Notes under the pieces: model-generated
Databases searched by the model: none
Told to the model about the DNA's origin: nothing
Seen by the model: only the letters and a program-made list of their open reading frames with translations
Part shown: positions 10,641 through 27,000 of the stretch, one piece after another
Numbering within the stretch: the first letter of the stretch is position 1
Layout: each line of letters starts with the position of its first letter
DNA from: Tupaia tana
Taxonomy: Eukaryota; Chordata; Mammalia; Scandentia; Tupaiidae
DNA: 64,000 nt
Reading direction: 5' to 3'
NCBI GenBank assembly: GCA_026018925.1
Contig: JAKSZU010000029.1
Span: forward strand, 14,311,778-14,375,777
Position numbers and translations under genes: made by a program

Positions 10641-12269
10641 AAAGAAGAAAGAACTGAAGCAGAGCAGGCAACTTAATGATAAAACCAACTATGACACTGT
10701 TGCTCAGTCCAAGCAGATCTGGGAGATTTTAAGAAGGAAAGACTATGACAAAGAAAAAAGAGTGAAGTTGATGAATGACTTAGAGAAACTGATTCAAGGA
10801 AAAATTAAAACTATTGCCTTTGCACATGATTCAACTTGGGTGATCCAGTGTTACACTCAATATGGTAATGAAGAACAGAGAAAACAGGCCTTCAAAGAAT
10901 TGCGAGGTGATTTGGTTGAATTAAATAAAGCCAAATATTTCAGAAATATTGTTAAGAAATTTCTCATGTATGGAAGTAAACCACAGATTGCAGAGACAAT
11001 CAGAAACTTTAAAGGCCCCGTGTGGAAGATGCTGCAACACACAGAAGCGTCAGCCATCGTGGAGTACGCCTACAATGACAAAGCCATCCTGGAACAGAGG
11101 AACATGCTGACAGAGGAGCTCTATGGGAACACATTCCAGCTTTACAAGTCAGCAGATCACCCAACTCTGGACAAGGTGTTAGAGGCAAAGCCTGAAAAAT
11201 TAGAGCTCTTTATGGATGAAATGAAGCAGATTCTAACTCCAATGACCCAGAAGGAAGCTGTGATTAAGCACTCATTGGTGCATAAAGTATTCTTGGACTT
11301 CTTTACCTATGCACCCCCCAAACTCAGATCAGAACTGATTGAAGCCATCCATGAAGCAGTGATATACTTGGCACACACACACACGATGGCGCCAGAGTGG
11401 CTGTGCACTGCCTGTGGCATGGTACACCCAAGGACAAGAAAGTAATTGTGAAAACAATGAAGACTTATGTAGAAAAGGTGGCTAATGGCCAATACTCCCA
11501 TTTTGTTTTACTGGCAGTATTCGACTGTATTGACGATACTAAGCTAGTGAAGCAGATAATCATATCAGAAATTATCAGTTCTTTACCTAACATAGTAACT
11601 GACAAATATGGAAGAAAGGTCCTGTTATATCGCCTAAGCCCCAGAGATCCTGCAGACACACTCCAAGAAATCACTGAAGTTCTGCAGAAAGGAGATGGAA
11701 ATGCATACAGTAAGAAAGACACAGAAATCCGCCGACACGAGCTGTTAGAATCCATTTCTCCAGTTTTGTTAAGCTACCTGCAAGGACATGCCCAAGACAT
11801 GGTACTAGATAAGTCTGCCTGTGTGTTGGTGGCCGACATTTTGGGATCTGCCACCAGGGACGTCCAGCCTGCCATGGATGCCATCGCCAGCTTGGTAGCA
11901 GCAGAACTGCACCCCAGAGGCAGGAACAGAGAGCTTCATGTTGCAGAACATCCTGCAGGACATCTAGTACTGAAGTGGTTAATAGAACAAGATAAAAAGA
12001 TGAAAGAAAATGGAAGAGAAGGTTGTTTTGCAAAAATACTTGTAGAGCATGTGGGTATGAAGAACCTTCAGCCCTGGACGAGTATAAACCGAAGTGCCAT
12101 TATTCTTTCTAGCCTTCTCCAGAGTCCTGACCAGGAAGTTGTAAACAAAGTCAAAGCTGGACTGAAAAGCCTGATTCTCACATTGGAAAGAAACAAAAAT
12201 CCTAGCAAAGGAATAGAAATTTTTCTTGAAAAACTGACTGCATAGGTGGACACAGTTAAGAACAAGGAG

Positions 12270-12538
12270 GGGCCAGCATCTGGTGTGGTGGTTAAGATGG
12301 TGGCCTTCCATGTGACTGACCGTGGTTCGAGTCCCAGACCCAGTGGGTTGAAAATCATGTCAGGCACGTGTGCACGTGTGCGTGCATGCATGCATACCCA
12401 AAATCTTGAGAGGGCAGGGGAGAAGGGACTGTGATGTGTGTGGTCACCCACACAGGGGGGTGATTTCTCACTTTTCCTCTCTCTTTCTCTGTCTCTTTCC
12501 TGTGTGTGCAGAGGCTCCATGGCAAAAACCTAACAAAA
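12270..12538 (+). mobile_element. tRNA SINE in the PUM3 pseudogene 3'UTR
   Basis: Older long-form copy with GGTTCGAGTCCCAGACCC. Flanks AAGAACAAGGAGG and AAGAACAAGAAGG form a duplication. Confidence 0.85.
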
Positions 12539-12701
12539 AGAACAAGAAGGAATCATTTTTCCTCTCTTCTGTTCTTTTTCCCAGAGCAAAAAAGAAGGGC
12601 TGGGGTGCTCTGTATATGTTTTTCTTGACTGTGTTTAGATTCTTGTGTAAGAATCTATTTATAAAGTTGTTTCTATAAAAAAAAAAAGAAAAAAAGAAAA
12701 A

Positions 12702-13216
12702 AAAAACTTCAGGAGATGAGAAAAATAATGAATGACATGATAAAGCTCCAGAGAGACAGCTAGCTTTAAAAAGAATAAAGAAGGGGACACGCAGGTGGCA
12801 TGCAGGTTAAGGTGATGGGTCTCACGTGACCAACACTGCAGTTCAAATCCTGGACCCAGTAGCTGAAAAATCACATGTGAGGGTATGCTCAAAATTCTGT
12901 ACAGAATTAGGGAAGGGATTGTGCCATCTGCCTGGGGGATAATTTCTCACTTTCTCTCTCTCTATCTGTTTGAGGAGGACATGCACCCAATAGCAAAATT
13001 AAAGAGAATCAAATGAAAATCTTTGAGATGAGCAGTACAATATAGGTAATAAAATATCCTGTAAAGGGCACTGACAAAAGATTAGGCTATGCAAAAGAGT
13101 ATCTGAACTTAAAGATACAGTTTGCCAATAGTACAAACTCTGAAAAAGAAAAATTAAAAATGAAGAAAACAGTAACAATAAGTGGCTATCCTCCCTGAAA
13201 GATGATTTCCCCACCC
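12702..13216 (+). mobile_element. L1 fragment, ORF1 region (right part)
   Basis: Continues the L1 of 9691-9953 after the pseudogene, itself split by a SINE at 12783-13004. It is A-rich and lysine/glutamate-biased as in an ORF1 coiled coil, but its frames are broken. Confidence 0.55.
12783..13004 (+). mobile_element. tRNA SINE, old copy
   Basis: GGGGACACGCAGGTGGCATG head, CAGTTCAAATCCTGGACCC, body, CACCCAATAGCAAAATTAAA end. Confidence 0.75.
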
Positions 13217-13407
13217 TTTTTTTGAGAGGTTTTTTCCCCAGGGAGGATGGCGACGCCGCAATCCCTTCTTCTCCATTCTCCTCTTGGGATCTTGGGCATG
13301 CATGCACAAGTGCCCGGCGTGAGTTAAAGCCACTGGGTCCAGGACTTGAACCACAGTCGACTACATGGGAGTCCATCGACATAGCCATTACGCCAACTGC
13401 TGGTCCC
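13217..13407 (-). mobile_element. tRNA SINE, young type with internal deletion
   Basis: Reverse copy from GAGAGGTTTTTTCCCCAGGG to CCAACTGCTGGTCCC. The GA-rich segment and the CTATAGGGC motif are missing, so it is about 75 bp short. Confidence 0.85.
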
Positions 13408-16400
13408 AAGATGATTTTTCAGATTCTGTCTCTCTCTGGTGAGCACATGTGCTCTATGGGGAGTGCCTGACCAGATTAACAAGGCTTTGAATCTGGACAA
13501 ACTCCCAGCTAATTTGGAGTCTTTAACTAAAATAACAGAACCTTCATCCAATCCATTAAAGAAGATAGAATTTAAGAGGTTAACATTTCGATAAGTTTAA
13601 TACCTTGCCTCTGTCTAGAATACCATTTAAAGTTTTCTCTCAACAGTTCAAAATAATCAATGATTGATCCATCCAGCCTTTGTTTCTATTGTTGAAATTT
13701 ACTTAAACATTCCTTGGAAATAGTTATGGTATAGCTGCATCAAGAACAATTCTTAAGAGGCAGACTTGTTTTTATTCTCCTGGGTTTTTAATTCAAATCT
13801 ATACCACAGTTTCAATAAACAATTTTATCTGGGGCACTCTCTTGGAACTAACTTGAGCCAGCTGATAAAGGTCACAATGTCTAAGCTCACAGGATTACAC
13901 ATTTAAATCAAATTCCCTAGCAACACATAATGGGACCTCTGTTGCATCTGAAAAATCATTTATAGCATCAGTTTGGTTCATAGGTTATATACTAAGGCTA
14001 GTATTGCTCTGTTACAGGCTTTACATGAGAGGGTAGTCAAACTAGGGTGGTTAGAGGATGGCACTGGAGTCTGTCATGATATCTTCTGTGGGGGTGGAGA
14101 TGGAGGTGAAAGAGCAGAGTTCAGGATGTGGAAGGTTACACTGAAGAGCATAAAGAGGTGCCAGAGAGGTAGTGGAAGAGTGGTAGAAGTAGAAGAGCTC
14201 TCTGAAATTTTAATTCCAAAATGGATTCTGGTAACTTTTTATTTACCTCCTGAAAAAGTTTTTCTACTGTATCCGAGGTAGCTTCGGATCGAGGTACCTT
14301 GATATCTACATTGAAAGTAACTTTACATTCAATTTGCCTGGTTCTATAACCAGCTTTTCCCAATTATGCATATGAACATGCCGTTTAGAAATTTTGAAGG
14401 ATTCCCATTTTTGCCAATGAAGATTGGAGTCACTGCAACTTTTGTGGGCTGATTTCCCTAAGTACTTGCAAGGTGGGACATCAGAGGCCTCACACACAAT
14501 ACCAGGTGATGTTTCCAAGAGGGCTGTCCCTTACAGGAAACTGCTTATGATGAGTAATTTCTCACAACTTAAAAGCTTTTTCAAAAGTGACCAAAAATGC
14601 AAGAAGTCTATTGAGTCAAAATATACTGACCACGGTTATTGCTCAAGATTTTTAATCTTGAGTATATTCAATCCTTTTAGTGTCTGAAAATCCTAGACAC
14701 TAGGTGGCAGTAGAATGCTCAGAATACCAAGTGATAGGTATCTTGAGTACCTTTCTGGCTGAGCAAAAATTTTTTTAAAATATTCTAATGAGTTTCTTTA
14801 AGACTGCTTCATATCACGAGAGAAACCTCTTGGGCAATCCTAAATGGTTTTTAGTTTCCTAGGGACACTTTTCAGGACAGAGAGAGTAACTGACTTAACA
14901 CTTAGGTGGAGATACTACATTATGGATCTTTAAAATTTCAAAACTAAGACTTTTGTTTACAATTAAAACATGCCAAAATTTTCTTCTAAGGCACATGCTA
15001 GTCCTCTAGTCCAATGAAAATTATGCACCAGTGAAGGATGATTTGGCCTCTCAGAAAAGGTGGACAAGATCACAAAATATGTTGGGATAAAATTTGTTCT
15101 CGCGACAATTTCCCATATCATTCTTGTTATGAGCCTTTATTAGGAGCTGTAAAAGACTTTTCAAATGAACAAATTTAGAAGATGGGAAGTCTATCAGGTC
15201 AACATGTACCCTGAGAAAATGGTGAGGGTGAAGATGGGGAAATGGTAGGGCAATAGTCATTGTCTGAGGCACATGCTCTCTTTCTAGGAACACTCAATTT
15301 ATTCTGCGAACATTCTGCTAAATACTAAGACATCAGTATTTTCTTCTACTTTTTCACAGATCAGCTATAATTGATTCAGGTCTCAACCTGTTACTGGAAT
15401 AACATTGTTCATTATTTTGTCACTATATGTATCACTTCAACAAGCACCATAGATAATATAAATTTTATATACTGGTGTTTTTAGTATTTTTAAATTTATT
15501 TTCATAAAATATATACTACATAAAATTTGTCATCTTTCTTCTCAAGGTTCTAGGACCATCATCATCATGCATCTTCATGAATCCTTTCATCTTGTAAGAC
15601 TCAACAATCTACAACTATTATTATACAATAATGTCAAATCTTTACATTCCTCCCACCTGATCCAGCCTCTGGCAAACCATCATTCTTTCTGTACTTATTA
15701 TTACTACCATGAACATCCCATGACTGTTTTTACTGTGAAAAACATTCCAAAAATGTTTGAAATCTACTTTAAAAAATTGATTTAAAGATATTGGATAAAG
15801 TGGGGTGAGAAGAGCTTTATTTTGGTCCATCATTATAAGCTTATGGTCCACAGAAATGGAAGTTTCAGTAGGGAAGAGAAATTGGGCTCAACTTCTAATA
15901 CAGCATGGGCAGTAGAAATTAACAGCTGGGGAGCCATGTGGTGATTATCAGATGGAAAATGACTAAAGAAACATTAGGAATATGAAAGATTCTGGATAAA
16001 CTGAAATAATAGGATTCTTGCTGAGGACACAGGGTGATCAGACATCACACAGGGGATAGTGGACCACAAGAAACCTAATCACTTATTTAAAATTATCTGA
16101 TATTTAGTGTAGGGTTTCTTGCTAAACTACTTTAGCGGGGTTATTTGCTCAAAAGGGATTTCACAAGGAAGTATGCAGAGGAAACTAAACAATTGAGAGG
16201 CCTGACTAAAGTTTGATCAAGGCAAAACTTTGACACATTTTAACCATGTCCAAGTATATACAATTTAGTACTGTTCAATATGTTCCTATTACTGTGCAAC
16301 CACTCCAGTCACTTTTACAAGATGGAAAGCGTAATACAGATAGCAGTCGTATTTGTTAGACAAAGTGAGTGCACACAGTAAGTCTGGTCATCTCACTTTT

Positions 16401-17293
16401 CACATTGTAGCTCATAGTGACTTCCACCAGCCTGTTCCTGTCACCACTGAGCAGCTACCTTACATCCCACCCACCATGGTTTGTTCTACCTGGGTCATGA
16501 TGTTGGGCAAACCAAAATTAAAATCAATCTAATACCAATTCACCTCGGGTTGCATTTCTGGACCTCTGGGTGTTCTGGCTCAGAACCTCTTGGCTAACGC
16601 TGGCCACAACAGCGGTGGTCAACATCCAAAGAGGATCTCAGAAATTTTATAACCACCCAAGACCATGTTGTGCCTCAACACACTCAGAACTTTCACATGC
16701 CTCCTGTCCATCCTAGATCAGTTCCATTTCAAAATAAACTTGGACATTTTACCAGAGGTACACTTGCAGAGCCCTCTCAGTACATATGAGTAGTTTCCAG
16801 GCTCTGAAATGCCTTAGAATTTTTTTTTTGGTTTTATTTTGTTAGGCATTTATGGTATATTTTATTTATTTTTAATTTTAATTTTTATACACTTAATTTA
16901 TACATCTTTTAGCTTGTAAGTTGAATTCATCCAAAATGAATAAACTTACCACCAGAGCAGGTGAGAATACAAAACACATTATCATCAACATGTTATAATC
17001 CATTTCTGTATTCCCAAAATGCCTGCCTAGTTTCCTCCATAACTTCTTTCCTTACACTGTCTTCTTTCTCTCATCCTCTTCCCGCATTGTCTCTATACCT
17101 ATAACCATTTTCAATGTTTATATGGCCTATAATCTTTCAGTTTCCACTATGCTTTGAAACACTTTTTCTGTTGTCTTGCCTGCCATGAAGTTGGAAGCTA
17201 AAAAATTTCTATATTTATTTTTGCCAAAATCAGTGGTTATATTCTGTTGCATCTTTAAACATCAAACATAGAACACAGAAATAAACTTTTGCT
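13408..17293. other. Unassigned AT-rich sequence
   Basis: No gene recognised. 13410-13462 holds a scrap of SINE 3' body. 13973-14281 (plus), 14136-14518 (minus) and 15051-15293 (minus) are short frames without domains. 16380-16640 reads briefly like protein but has stops and no family I know. 16850-17170 is listed separately. Confidence 0.4.
16850..17170 (-). mobile_element. L1 3'UTR-like fragment, copy 3
   Basis: Shares TTATCATCAAC, CATTTC..TTCCC, the CTTTCTCTCATCCTC-like pyrimidine stretch and the terminal AAT-rich part with 2440-2790 and 2960-3297. This marks it as the same repeat family. Confidence 0.45.
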
Positions 17294-17548
17294 AGGGCCA
17301 GCAGATGTTTTAATAGTTATGCCACTGGCCTCCCATGTATTTGAATGCACTTCAAATCCCAGAGTCACAGACATAAATCTCAAGCCAGTATGTGTACATG
17401 TGTGCCCAAGATCCCAAGAGGACAATGGAGAAGAAGGGGTTGTTGTGTGGCCATCTCCCCAAGGGGTAGTTTCATGCTTTCTATCCCTCTGTCTTTTCAG
17501 AGATCACATATGCCCTATAGCAAAAATCACCCTTAAAAGAAAAAAAAT
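17294..17548 (+). mobile_element. tRNA SINE
   Basis: AGGGCCAGCAGATG head, body with CCCAAGATCCCAAGAGGAC, ATATGCCCTATAGCAAAAAT and an A-tail. Confidence 0.85.
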
Positions 17549-17889
17549 ATGCCAAAATATGCATGTTATTTCTGTAGTTGGGAAACTCTTAGATCTTATT
17601 CATCAGCCTTCAAAAAATTTTCTCTTTTTGTAGACAGATATCATTCCCACATTTTCCAATATCGTTAATTTTAAATACTGTGACTTGCTGAATCAAAGCT
17701 GAATTTGAAAAAAAGTTCAATGTTGTTACCTTCAGAGATCAATTCATATTTCTAAATATTTCAAGGATGATAGCACAGCTTACATTACTAAGTATTTTGA
17801 ACCATTTGAGTTTATTGATGTATGGTAACATTTTAATTCTAATAAAAAGATTTCTTCATTTTTCACATTCATTTGATTTCTGATCTGAG

Positions 17890-21234
<3,345 letters not shown>

Positions 21235-21487
21235 CTGTCACTTAAGAAGAAATGTTACTTAGGAAGGACTTGTAGCCAATAAAAATACATAATTACCATA
21301 AATATGTCATCCCTTAGGACACTTTAAAAATATATATACCCCATTTTTTCACTCTTATCCCAGGAAAATATTTCTACATTTTTCTAACCTAACCAGTACA
21401 AACATTTTGTTTTCCCCTCTCAATAAAATATAAATTCTTTTTTAAAAATGCATTAAACTAGTCCCTGAAAACTATGAACTGACTAAC

Positions 21488-21584
21488 CTGGGAGGCTCAA
21501 GCTGAGAAGTTCTTTGAATGTCCATGGATCTCCTCCTTGCTCCAACTTGAAGATAACTGCAGGTTTGGCAATGCATTGTCTGTC
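21488..21584 (-). pseudogene. KRAB-B box exon (97 bp)
   Basis: The reverse complement follows TTAACAG and precedes GTTAGT. One frame reads CIAKPAVIFKLEQGGDPW, a good KRAB-B box. Joined to the upstream KRAB-A exon at the visible acceptor, the frame is off by one, which adds a further break. An alternative AG four bases before the TGC codon does not restore it either. Confidence 0.85.
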
Positions 21585-21841
21585 CTGTTAATAAAAAGTA
21601 GTGTGGAATTTTGCCAAACTATTCATGTAAGCTATTTTAAGAGTAACAACAGTTCAGCTTTATCAGCTGTGCAATAAAGGGGCTGATTTGGGGATTTTGT
21701 TTTGTTTTTTAAAGAGGACTAACACATTATCCACAGAACAAAACCTCACTCCTAAACAGCATTAAACACTATGAAGCTCTGTACATTTACTATGGAAGGA
21801 GACAGTAAAACTTCAGAGAACTTCATGGGAGTTCCACTAAC

Positions 21842-21968
21842 CCAAAAACATCAGGTTGCTGTAGGTCTCCAGCATCACATCCTTGTAGAGAATCTTCTGA
21901 GCATCTTCCAGGTCCTGCCACTCCTCCCAGGTAAAGTCCATAGCAATATCCTCAAATGATATGAACCC
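21842..21968 (-). pseudogene. KRAB-A box exon (127 bp)
   Basis: Exactly 127 bp, the classical KRAB-A exon length, between TTTTTACAG and GTTAGT on the minus strand. The translation begins [17 protein letters not shown] and ends [17 protein letters not shown], with the DV-x-EW core and MLENY-like motif that bind KAP1. The exon is open throughout and starts in phase 0. It is intact, but it feeds into broken downstream exons. Confidence 0.93.
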
Positions 21969-23007
21969 CTGTAAAAATACATATCCCTTCATCAGCCCTG
22001 AGAAATAGAGCATAACATGGAAAATTTACTTTCTCTCTATGTATATGCTTGTTCCTCTGTATATTTCTGAACTCTTTGTAAAGGGAGAAAAAAATAAAGT
22101 ACAAACATCCTATTTCTATGCTAACTTATTCATTGCTAAATTTATTACAAGTATTTACTCAGAGATCTCCAAATGTTTTTGCTGCAAGGGATAAAATCAT
22201 AATACATATTCTGCTATGTCAAGGTGTTTATTATCTCATACAAACACATCAGTATAAATACATATCTGGAGTAACATGTTAGATTAAGTAAGTTAGACAC
22301 AAGTTGATGGTAACCAGTCAAAAAAAAGAAAAAAAGGAAGGTTTTTTTTCTGTATTATCAATTTGTGCTTCAAGTCAATGATGTTAAGAACATGTATGTA
22401 AATGTTCTTATGAAAATGGAACTATAGCAGTCTTCCTATGAAAGAACAAAGTAAATTCCTAATATCAATGGAAGTAGAAACAGTATATCTAGGCAAGTAT
22501 TCCTGGTCTATGATGAAAGACAAGGGTAGTAAATGTGTTCAAGGAACTGATTACAAAGTGATTTTATATTTAAATACTTAATCTAATTCCAATAAAACAT
22601 TGTTCTGTGCCTACTGTTAATTACTCATAAGTTGAAGTATATTTACAAGCATTTTTATACTACAGTAGTGCATTCAAAAATATTGATAGAGTCCAAATAA
22701 AGATGAATATCACTTCATCATTTGCTAAAACACAGAGTAAAAATAATAGAAAGCCAAAAGAAGCAATACATTATGTAACCAGATTTGCAGTTTAATTGCC
22801 ATCCACAGATTACAGACTAAGGATACTCTGAAAGATATAATAGAGTTAAAAACAAGTTGTGACGTGACCACCTATATCAGAAAAAAGAGAAATAAAAAAA
22901 TTGAATAGGAAACTCATCCAATAAAAAAGGGGAGCAGAAAAAATTGGTATTAATTTTTTTGGCACTAAATCAAAACAGAAATTTAACTAAATGTTTCTGT
23001 TTAAGAA

Positions 23008-23050
<43 letters not shown>

Positions 23051-23151
23051 GACTGAAAAGTAAAAATTGGGGAAAAACTGAGCAATAGACAGATGAATCT
23101 TGTGCACATCATCTTTGAAGTTTCAGTATCCAAATATTTAGGAAGCAGCAG
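21969..23151. other. AT-rich sequence, 5' intron side of KRAB-A
   Basis: No gene or clear repeat recognised apart from a TA microsatellite at about 23011-23048. By position it is part of the ZNF gene's first intron. Confidence 0.5.
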
Positions 23152-23165
23152 AAATTCAAGTGATA

Positions 23166-23421
23166 GCAGGACCGGGAGTTAGCGTAATGGCTATGTCACT
23201 AAACTCCCATGTAGTCGACTGTGGTTTGAGTCCCAGACCCGGGGGCTCACACTCACACCAGGCGCATGTGCGTGCATGCCCAAGATCCTGATAGGTGAAT
23301 AAAGAAGGAATTGTGGTGTGGCCATCCCTTCTGGGAGGGTGATTTCTCACTTTCTGTCTCCCTGTCTCTGTCTTTCTGGTGAGCACACACACCCTATAGC
23401 AAAAACCTCTCCAAAAAATAA
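23166..23421 (+). mobile_element. Young tRNA SINE with perfect duplication
   Basis: GGGAGTTAGCGTAATGGCTA head, full body, CAAAAACCTCTCC tail. AAATTCAAGTGATA is exactly duplicated at 23152-23165 and 23422-23435. Confidence 0.93.
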
Positions 23422-23714
23422 AAATTCAAGTGATATATGAAGCTATTCTAATCAATGATAGTGGACCTGGAGTCAACTGGTAAGTTTAAGAGAATTCGAG
23501 GTTGGGGAAAAAAGTATAAAATCTCAACTGACTGGACCAGTGAAAAATGTATTCCTGTTGGAACATTTACTTTACAAGCTAAGTGACATATGTGATTCAA
23601 TGTATAAAATAAAATATAATATAAAAAATAATATTTACTGATAGAGAAAGAGAATCAGACCATTTAAAACAAGAAAAAGTTTGTTAAATAATTTATAAAT
23701 GGTTCAAGTGTTTC

Positions 23715-23926
23715 TGGGGGAATGCAGGTGGAAAGTGAAAAATCATCCCAAAAGAGAAATATTCATGACACAATTCATGTTTTTCCATTTCTCCCTACTT
23801 TTAGGATTTAGGTTGTACAAGTACATATGCCTACTGTGATTCTCAAGATACCGGGTTCAGGAATCAAACCATGCAATTGGCATGTGGAATCCTGCTGTCT
23901 TAGCCTTCATTCCATAGGCTGGTCTA
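23715..23926 (-). mobile_element. tRNA SINE, old reverse copy
   Basis: Worn copy: AAAGTGAAAAATCATCCC, AGATACCGGGTTCAGGAATC, GTGGAATCCTGCTGTCTTAG, GGCTGGTCT. The order matches the reverse of the long form. Confidence 0.6.
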
Positions 23927-24006
23927 AATTTTTACCATTCTAGAAATTTTAAAAAATGACTTAGTGCTAATATATTTTATAATACAGCTCTATCAAAAGA
24001 AATTCT

Positions 24007-27000
24007 CTAGAAAGGCATTCAAATATCCAGAACCAAGAAATACATAAGACCCTGAGTAGAATCAACCCAAGAAGATCCTCTCCAAGGCACATCATAGCCA
24101 GACTGGCAAAAACAACAAACAAAGACAAGATACTAAAGTTGACAAGAGGGAAACATCAAGTGACTTACAAAGGTCACCCCATCAGGTTAACATCGGATCT
24201 CTCGGTGGAAACAATGCAGGCAAGGAAAGAATGGGGAAACATAGTCAAAGTGTTGAGTGAAAAACAATTTCAAACAAGAATACTACACCCGGCAAAATTG
24301 TCTTTCATATAGGAAAAAAAGATAAAACCATTCTCAAACAAAATTTGAAGGAATTTACCAATTCCAGACCAGCTCTTCAAGAGGTTCTGAAGGGAGTACT
24401 ATACCAGGAAAACTAAAAAAATCAGACAGACCGTTATAGGAGAACACAAAGCAACCAAGAAAATGGCTCACTTAATGATAGGATCAGGTACGGAAATATC
24501 GATAATTACATTGAATGTCAATTGATTAAATTCTCCAGTTAAGAGACATAGACTGGCTAAATGGATAAGAAAACAGAAACCCTCTATCTGTTGCCTACAA
24601 GAAACTCACCTTATGGATAAAGACACACATAGACTAAAAGTAAAGGGTTGAAAAAAGATATTCCATGCAAATGGAATTAAAAAATTCTCAACAGGATACT
24701 CGTAATTCGTATCCAACAACATATAACAAAGATCATTCATCACGACCAGGTAGGCTTTATACCAGGGATGCAAGGGTGGTTCAATATACGCAAGACTATA
24801 AATGAAATATACCACATTAACAGAAAGAAAGATAAAAAACCATATGATCATCTCAATTGATGTGAAGAAAGCATTTGACAAAATACAATATCTTTTTATG
24901 ATTAAGACTCTCAGTAATATTGGTATAGAGGGGTCACTTCTCAACACAATAAAAGCAATCTATGAAAAACCTACAGCAAACATTATACTGAATGGGGAAA
25001 TGCTGAAAGCTTTTCTGCTAAAAACAAGTACTAGGCAAGGCTGCCCACTTTCTTCACTGCTCTTTTATATAGTACTAGAAGTCTTAGCTAATGCTATCAG
25101 AGAAGAGAACAATATAAAAGGCATACGAATAGGCAAAGAAGAGTTGAAAACATCTTTATTCACAGATGACATGATGGTATACTTAGAAGATTCAAAGGTA
25201 TCCATGAATAAACTTCTTGAAGTAATAAGTGAATACAGTAAAGTGGCAGGATACAAAATCAATATCCAAAAACCTATAGCATTTCTATTTATGAACAACA
25301 AGTTGAACAAAGCAGAGCTGAAGAAATGAATCCCTTTCACCGTAGCCACAAGATGTATAAGATACCTAGGGATAAACCTAACTAAGAAAGTCAAAGACCT
25401 TTATAAAGAAAACTATAAAAATCTTAAAAAAGATATTGAAAATGACATTAAAAAGTGGAAGGCCATCCCATGCTCCTGGATTGGAAGAATTAACATAATC
25501 AAAATGGCAATTCTACCCAAATTAATCTACATGTTTAATGCAATTCCAATCAAAATACCAGAAATATTCTTCACAGATGTAGAAAAGACAATCATAGAAT
25601 TTGTCTGGAATCATAAAAGACCTCGTATTGCAAAAGCAATCCTGCGCAAGAAGAATGGAGTAGGAGGCATATCACTCCCTGATCCCAAGATTTACTGTAA
25701 AGCTGTGGTCATCAAAACAGCATGGTATTGGCATAAAATCAGACATGTGGACCAATGGAAGAGAATAGAGACCCCAGAAATAACCCCCAAAGCTTACAGC
25801 CAACTGATCTTTGACAAAGGATATCAGTCAATCCATTGGGAAAAGGAAAACCTCTTTAGTAAATGGTGCTGGAAAAACTGGGTATCCACCTGCAGAAAGA
25901 TGAAAATGAACCCCCATTTTTCACCATTAACAACAATCAACTCAAAATGAATCAAAGATCTGAACCTAAGACCTCAAACAATAAAATTACTGGTGGAAAA
26001 TGCTGGGGAAACTCTGGGAGACATTGGAGTAGGCAAAGACTTCTTAAATAAGACTCTCAAAGCACAGGCAATAATCTCTAAAATAGACAAGTGGGACTAT
26101 ATTAGACTAAGAAGTTTCTGCACAGCAAAGGACACAGTAACAAGTGTGAACCGACAACCCGCAGAATGGGAAAATATTTTTGTTAAATATGCCTCAGACA
26201 AGGGACTGATAACCAGAATACACCGAGAACTCAAGTGTCTTATGTGAAAAAAAATGATTAAAAGATGGGAAAATGAGCTGAACAAAGATCTCTCTAAGGA
26301 AGACATACGAACAGCCAAAAAGCATATGAGGAAATGCTTACCATCCCTCATCATAAGGGAGATGCAGATAAAAACCACAATGAGATACCCCTAACCCCCG
26401 TCAGAATGGCAAAGATTAAGAATATAAAAAGTGATAAGTGTTGGCGGGGATGTGGGGAAAAGGGAACCCTCCTACACTGTTGGTGGGAATGTAAACTAGT
26501 TCAACTACTGTGGAGAACAATATGGATGTTCCTCAAAGATCTACAAATAGAACTACCATTTGACCCAGCAATCCCACTTCTGGGTATTTACCTGAAAGAC
26601 AGGAGAACGCTCAGTCAAAAAGTGCTTACACATCAGTGTTTATTGCAGCATTATTCACAATTGCCAAGACATGGAGCCAACCTAAATGTCCACAAACTGA
26701 TGAATGGATTGGAAAAATGTGGTATATATACTCTATGGAATACTACTCAGTCATAAAAAATAACAAGACCCTGGCATTTGATAGAAAGTGGTCAGATATG
26801 GAGGATCTATTGCTGAGTGAAGTAAGCCAGGCTATGAAAGAAAGATATTGTATGTATCCACTCAATATATACCGACTATCTGCACTCTATGGTAGAGAGC
26901 GAAAAATTTGAGGACATAAAAGCAGTGAAGGTACTTAACGAGAATAGGACAGTGTGGAATGGGGGGTAAAGAGAGGAGGATAGAGAAAGATAAAAAAAGA

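Larger units (their letters stand above)
9954..12701 (+). pseudogene. PUM3: Processed PUM3 (KIAA0020, PUF-A) pseudogene
   Basis: PUM3 is a nucleolar Puf-repeat RNA-binding protein involved in ribosome biogenesis. The sequence runs without introns from a 5'UTR remnant through ATG (10019) to TAG (12243-12245), then 3'UTR and an A-rich tail near 12678-12701. It is bounded by duplications AAAACTTCAGGAGATGAGA at 9935-9953 and 12702-12720, the marks of L1-driven retrocopying. The basic N-terminus (KPKWDDFKKKKEL-like) is interrupted by a SINE at 10370-10640. Two long frames remain: 10762-11445 and 11397-12245. The switch comes from an expanded CA run near 11371-11385, where the parent would read LAHTH-DGAR and this copy shifts to THTMAPEW. 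A second SINE (12270-12538) lies in the 3'UTR. The 5' end also has small indels. I see no evidence of function. Confidence 0.93.

Noticed and set aside
10762..12245. Functional PUM3 gene
   Set aside because: No introns, flanking duplications and an A-tail. The N-terminus is split by a SINE and a CA expansion breaks the frame.
16380..16700. Possible exon or retrocopy piece
   Set aside because: One frame reads protein-like for about 45 codons, but I recognise no family and stops follow. Evidence is insufficient.
24802..25329. Working reverse transcriptase
   Set aside because: The catalytic motif survives, but the protein is cut by stops on both sides and the middle of ORF2 is deleted.
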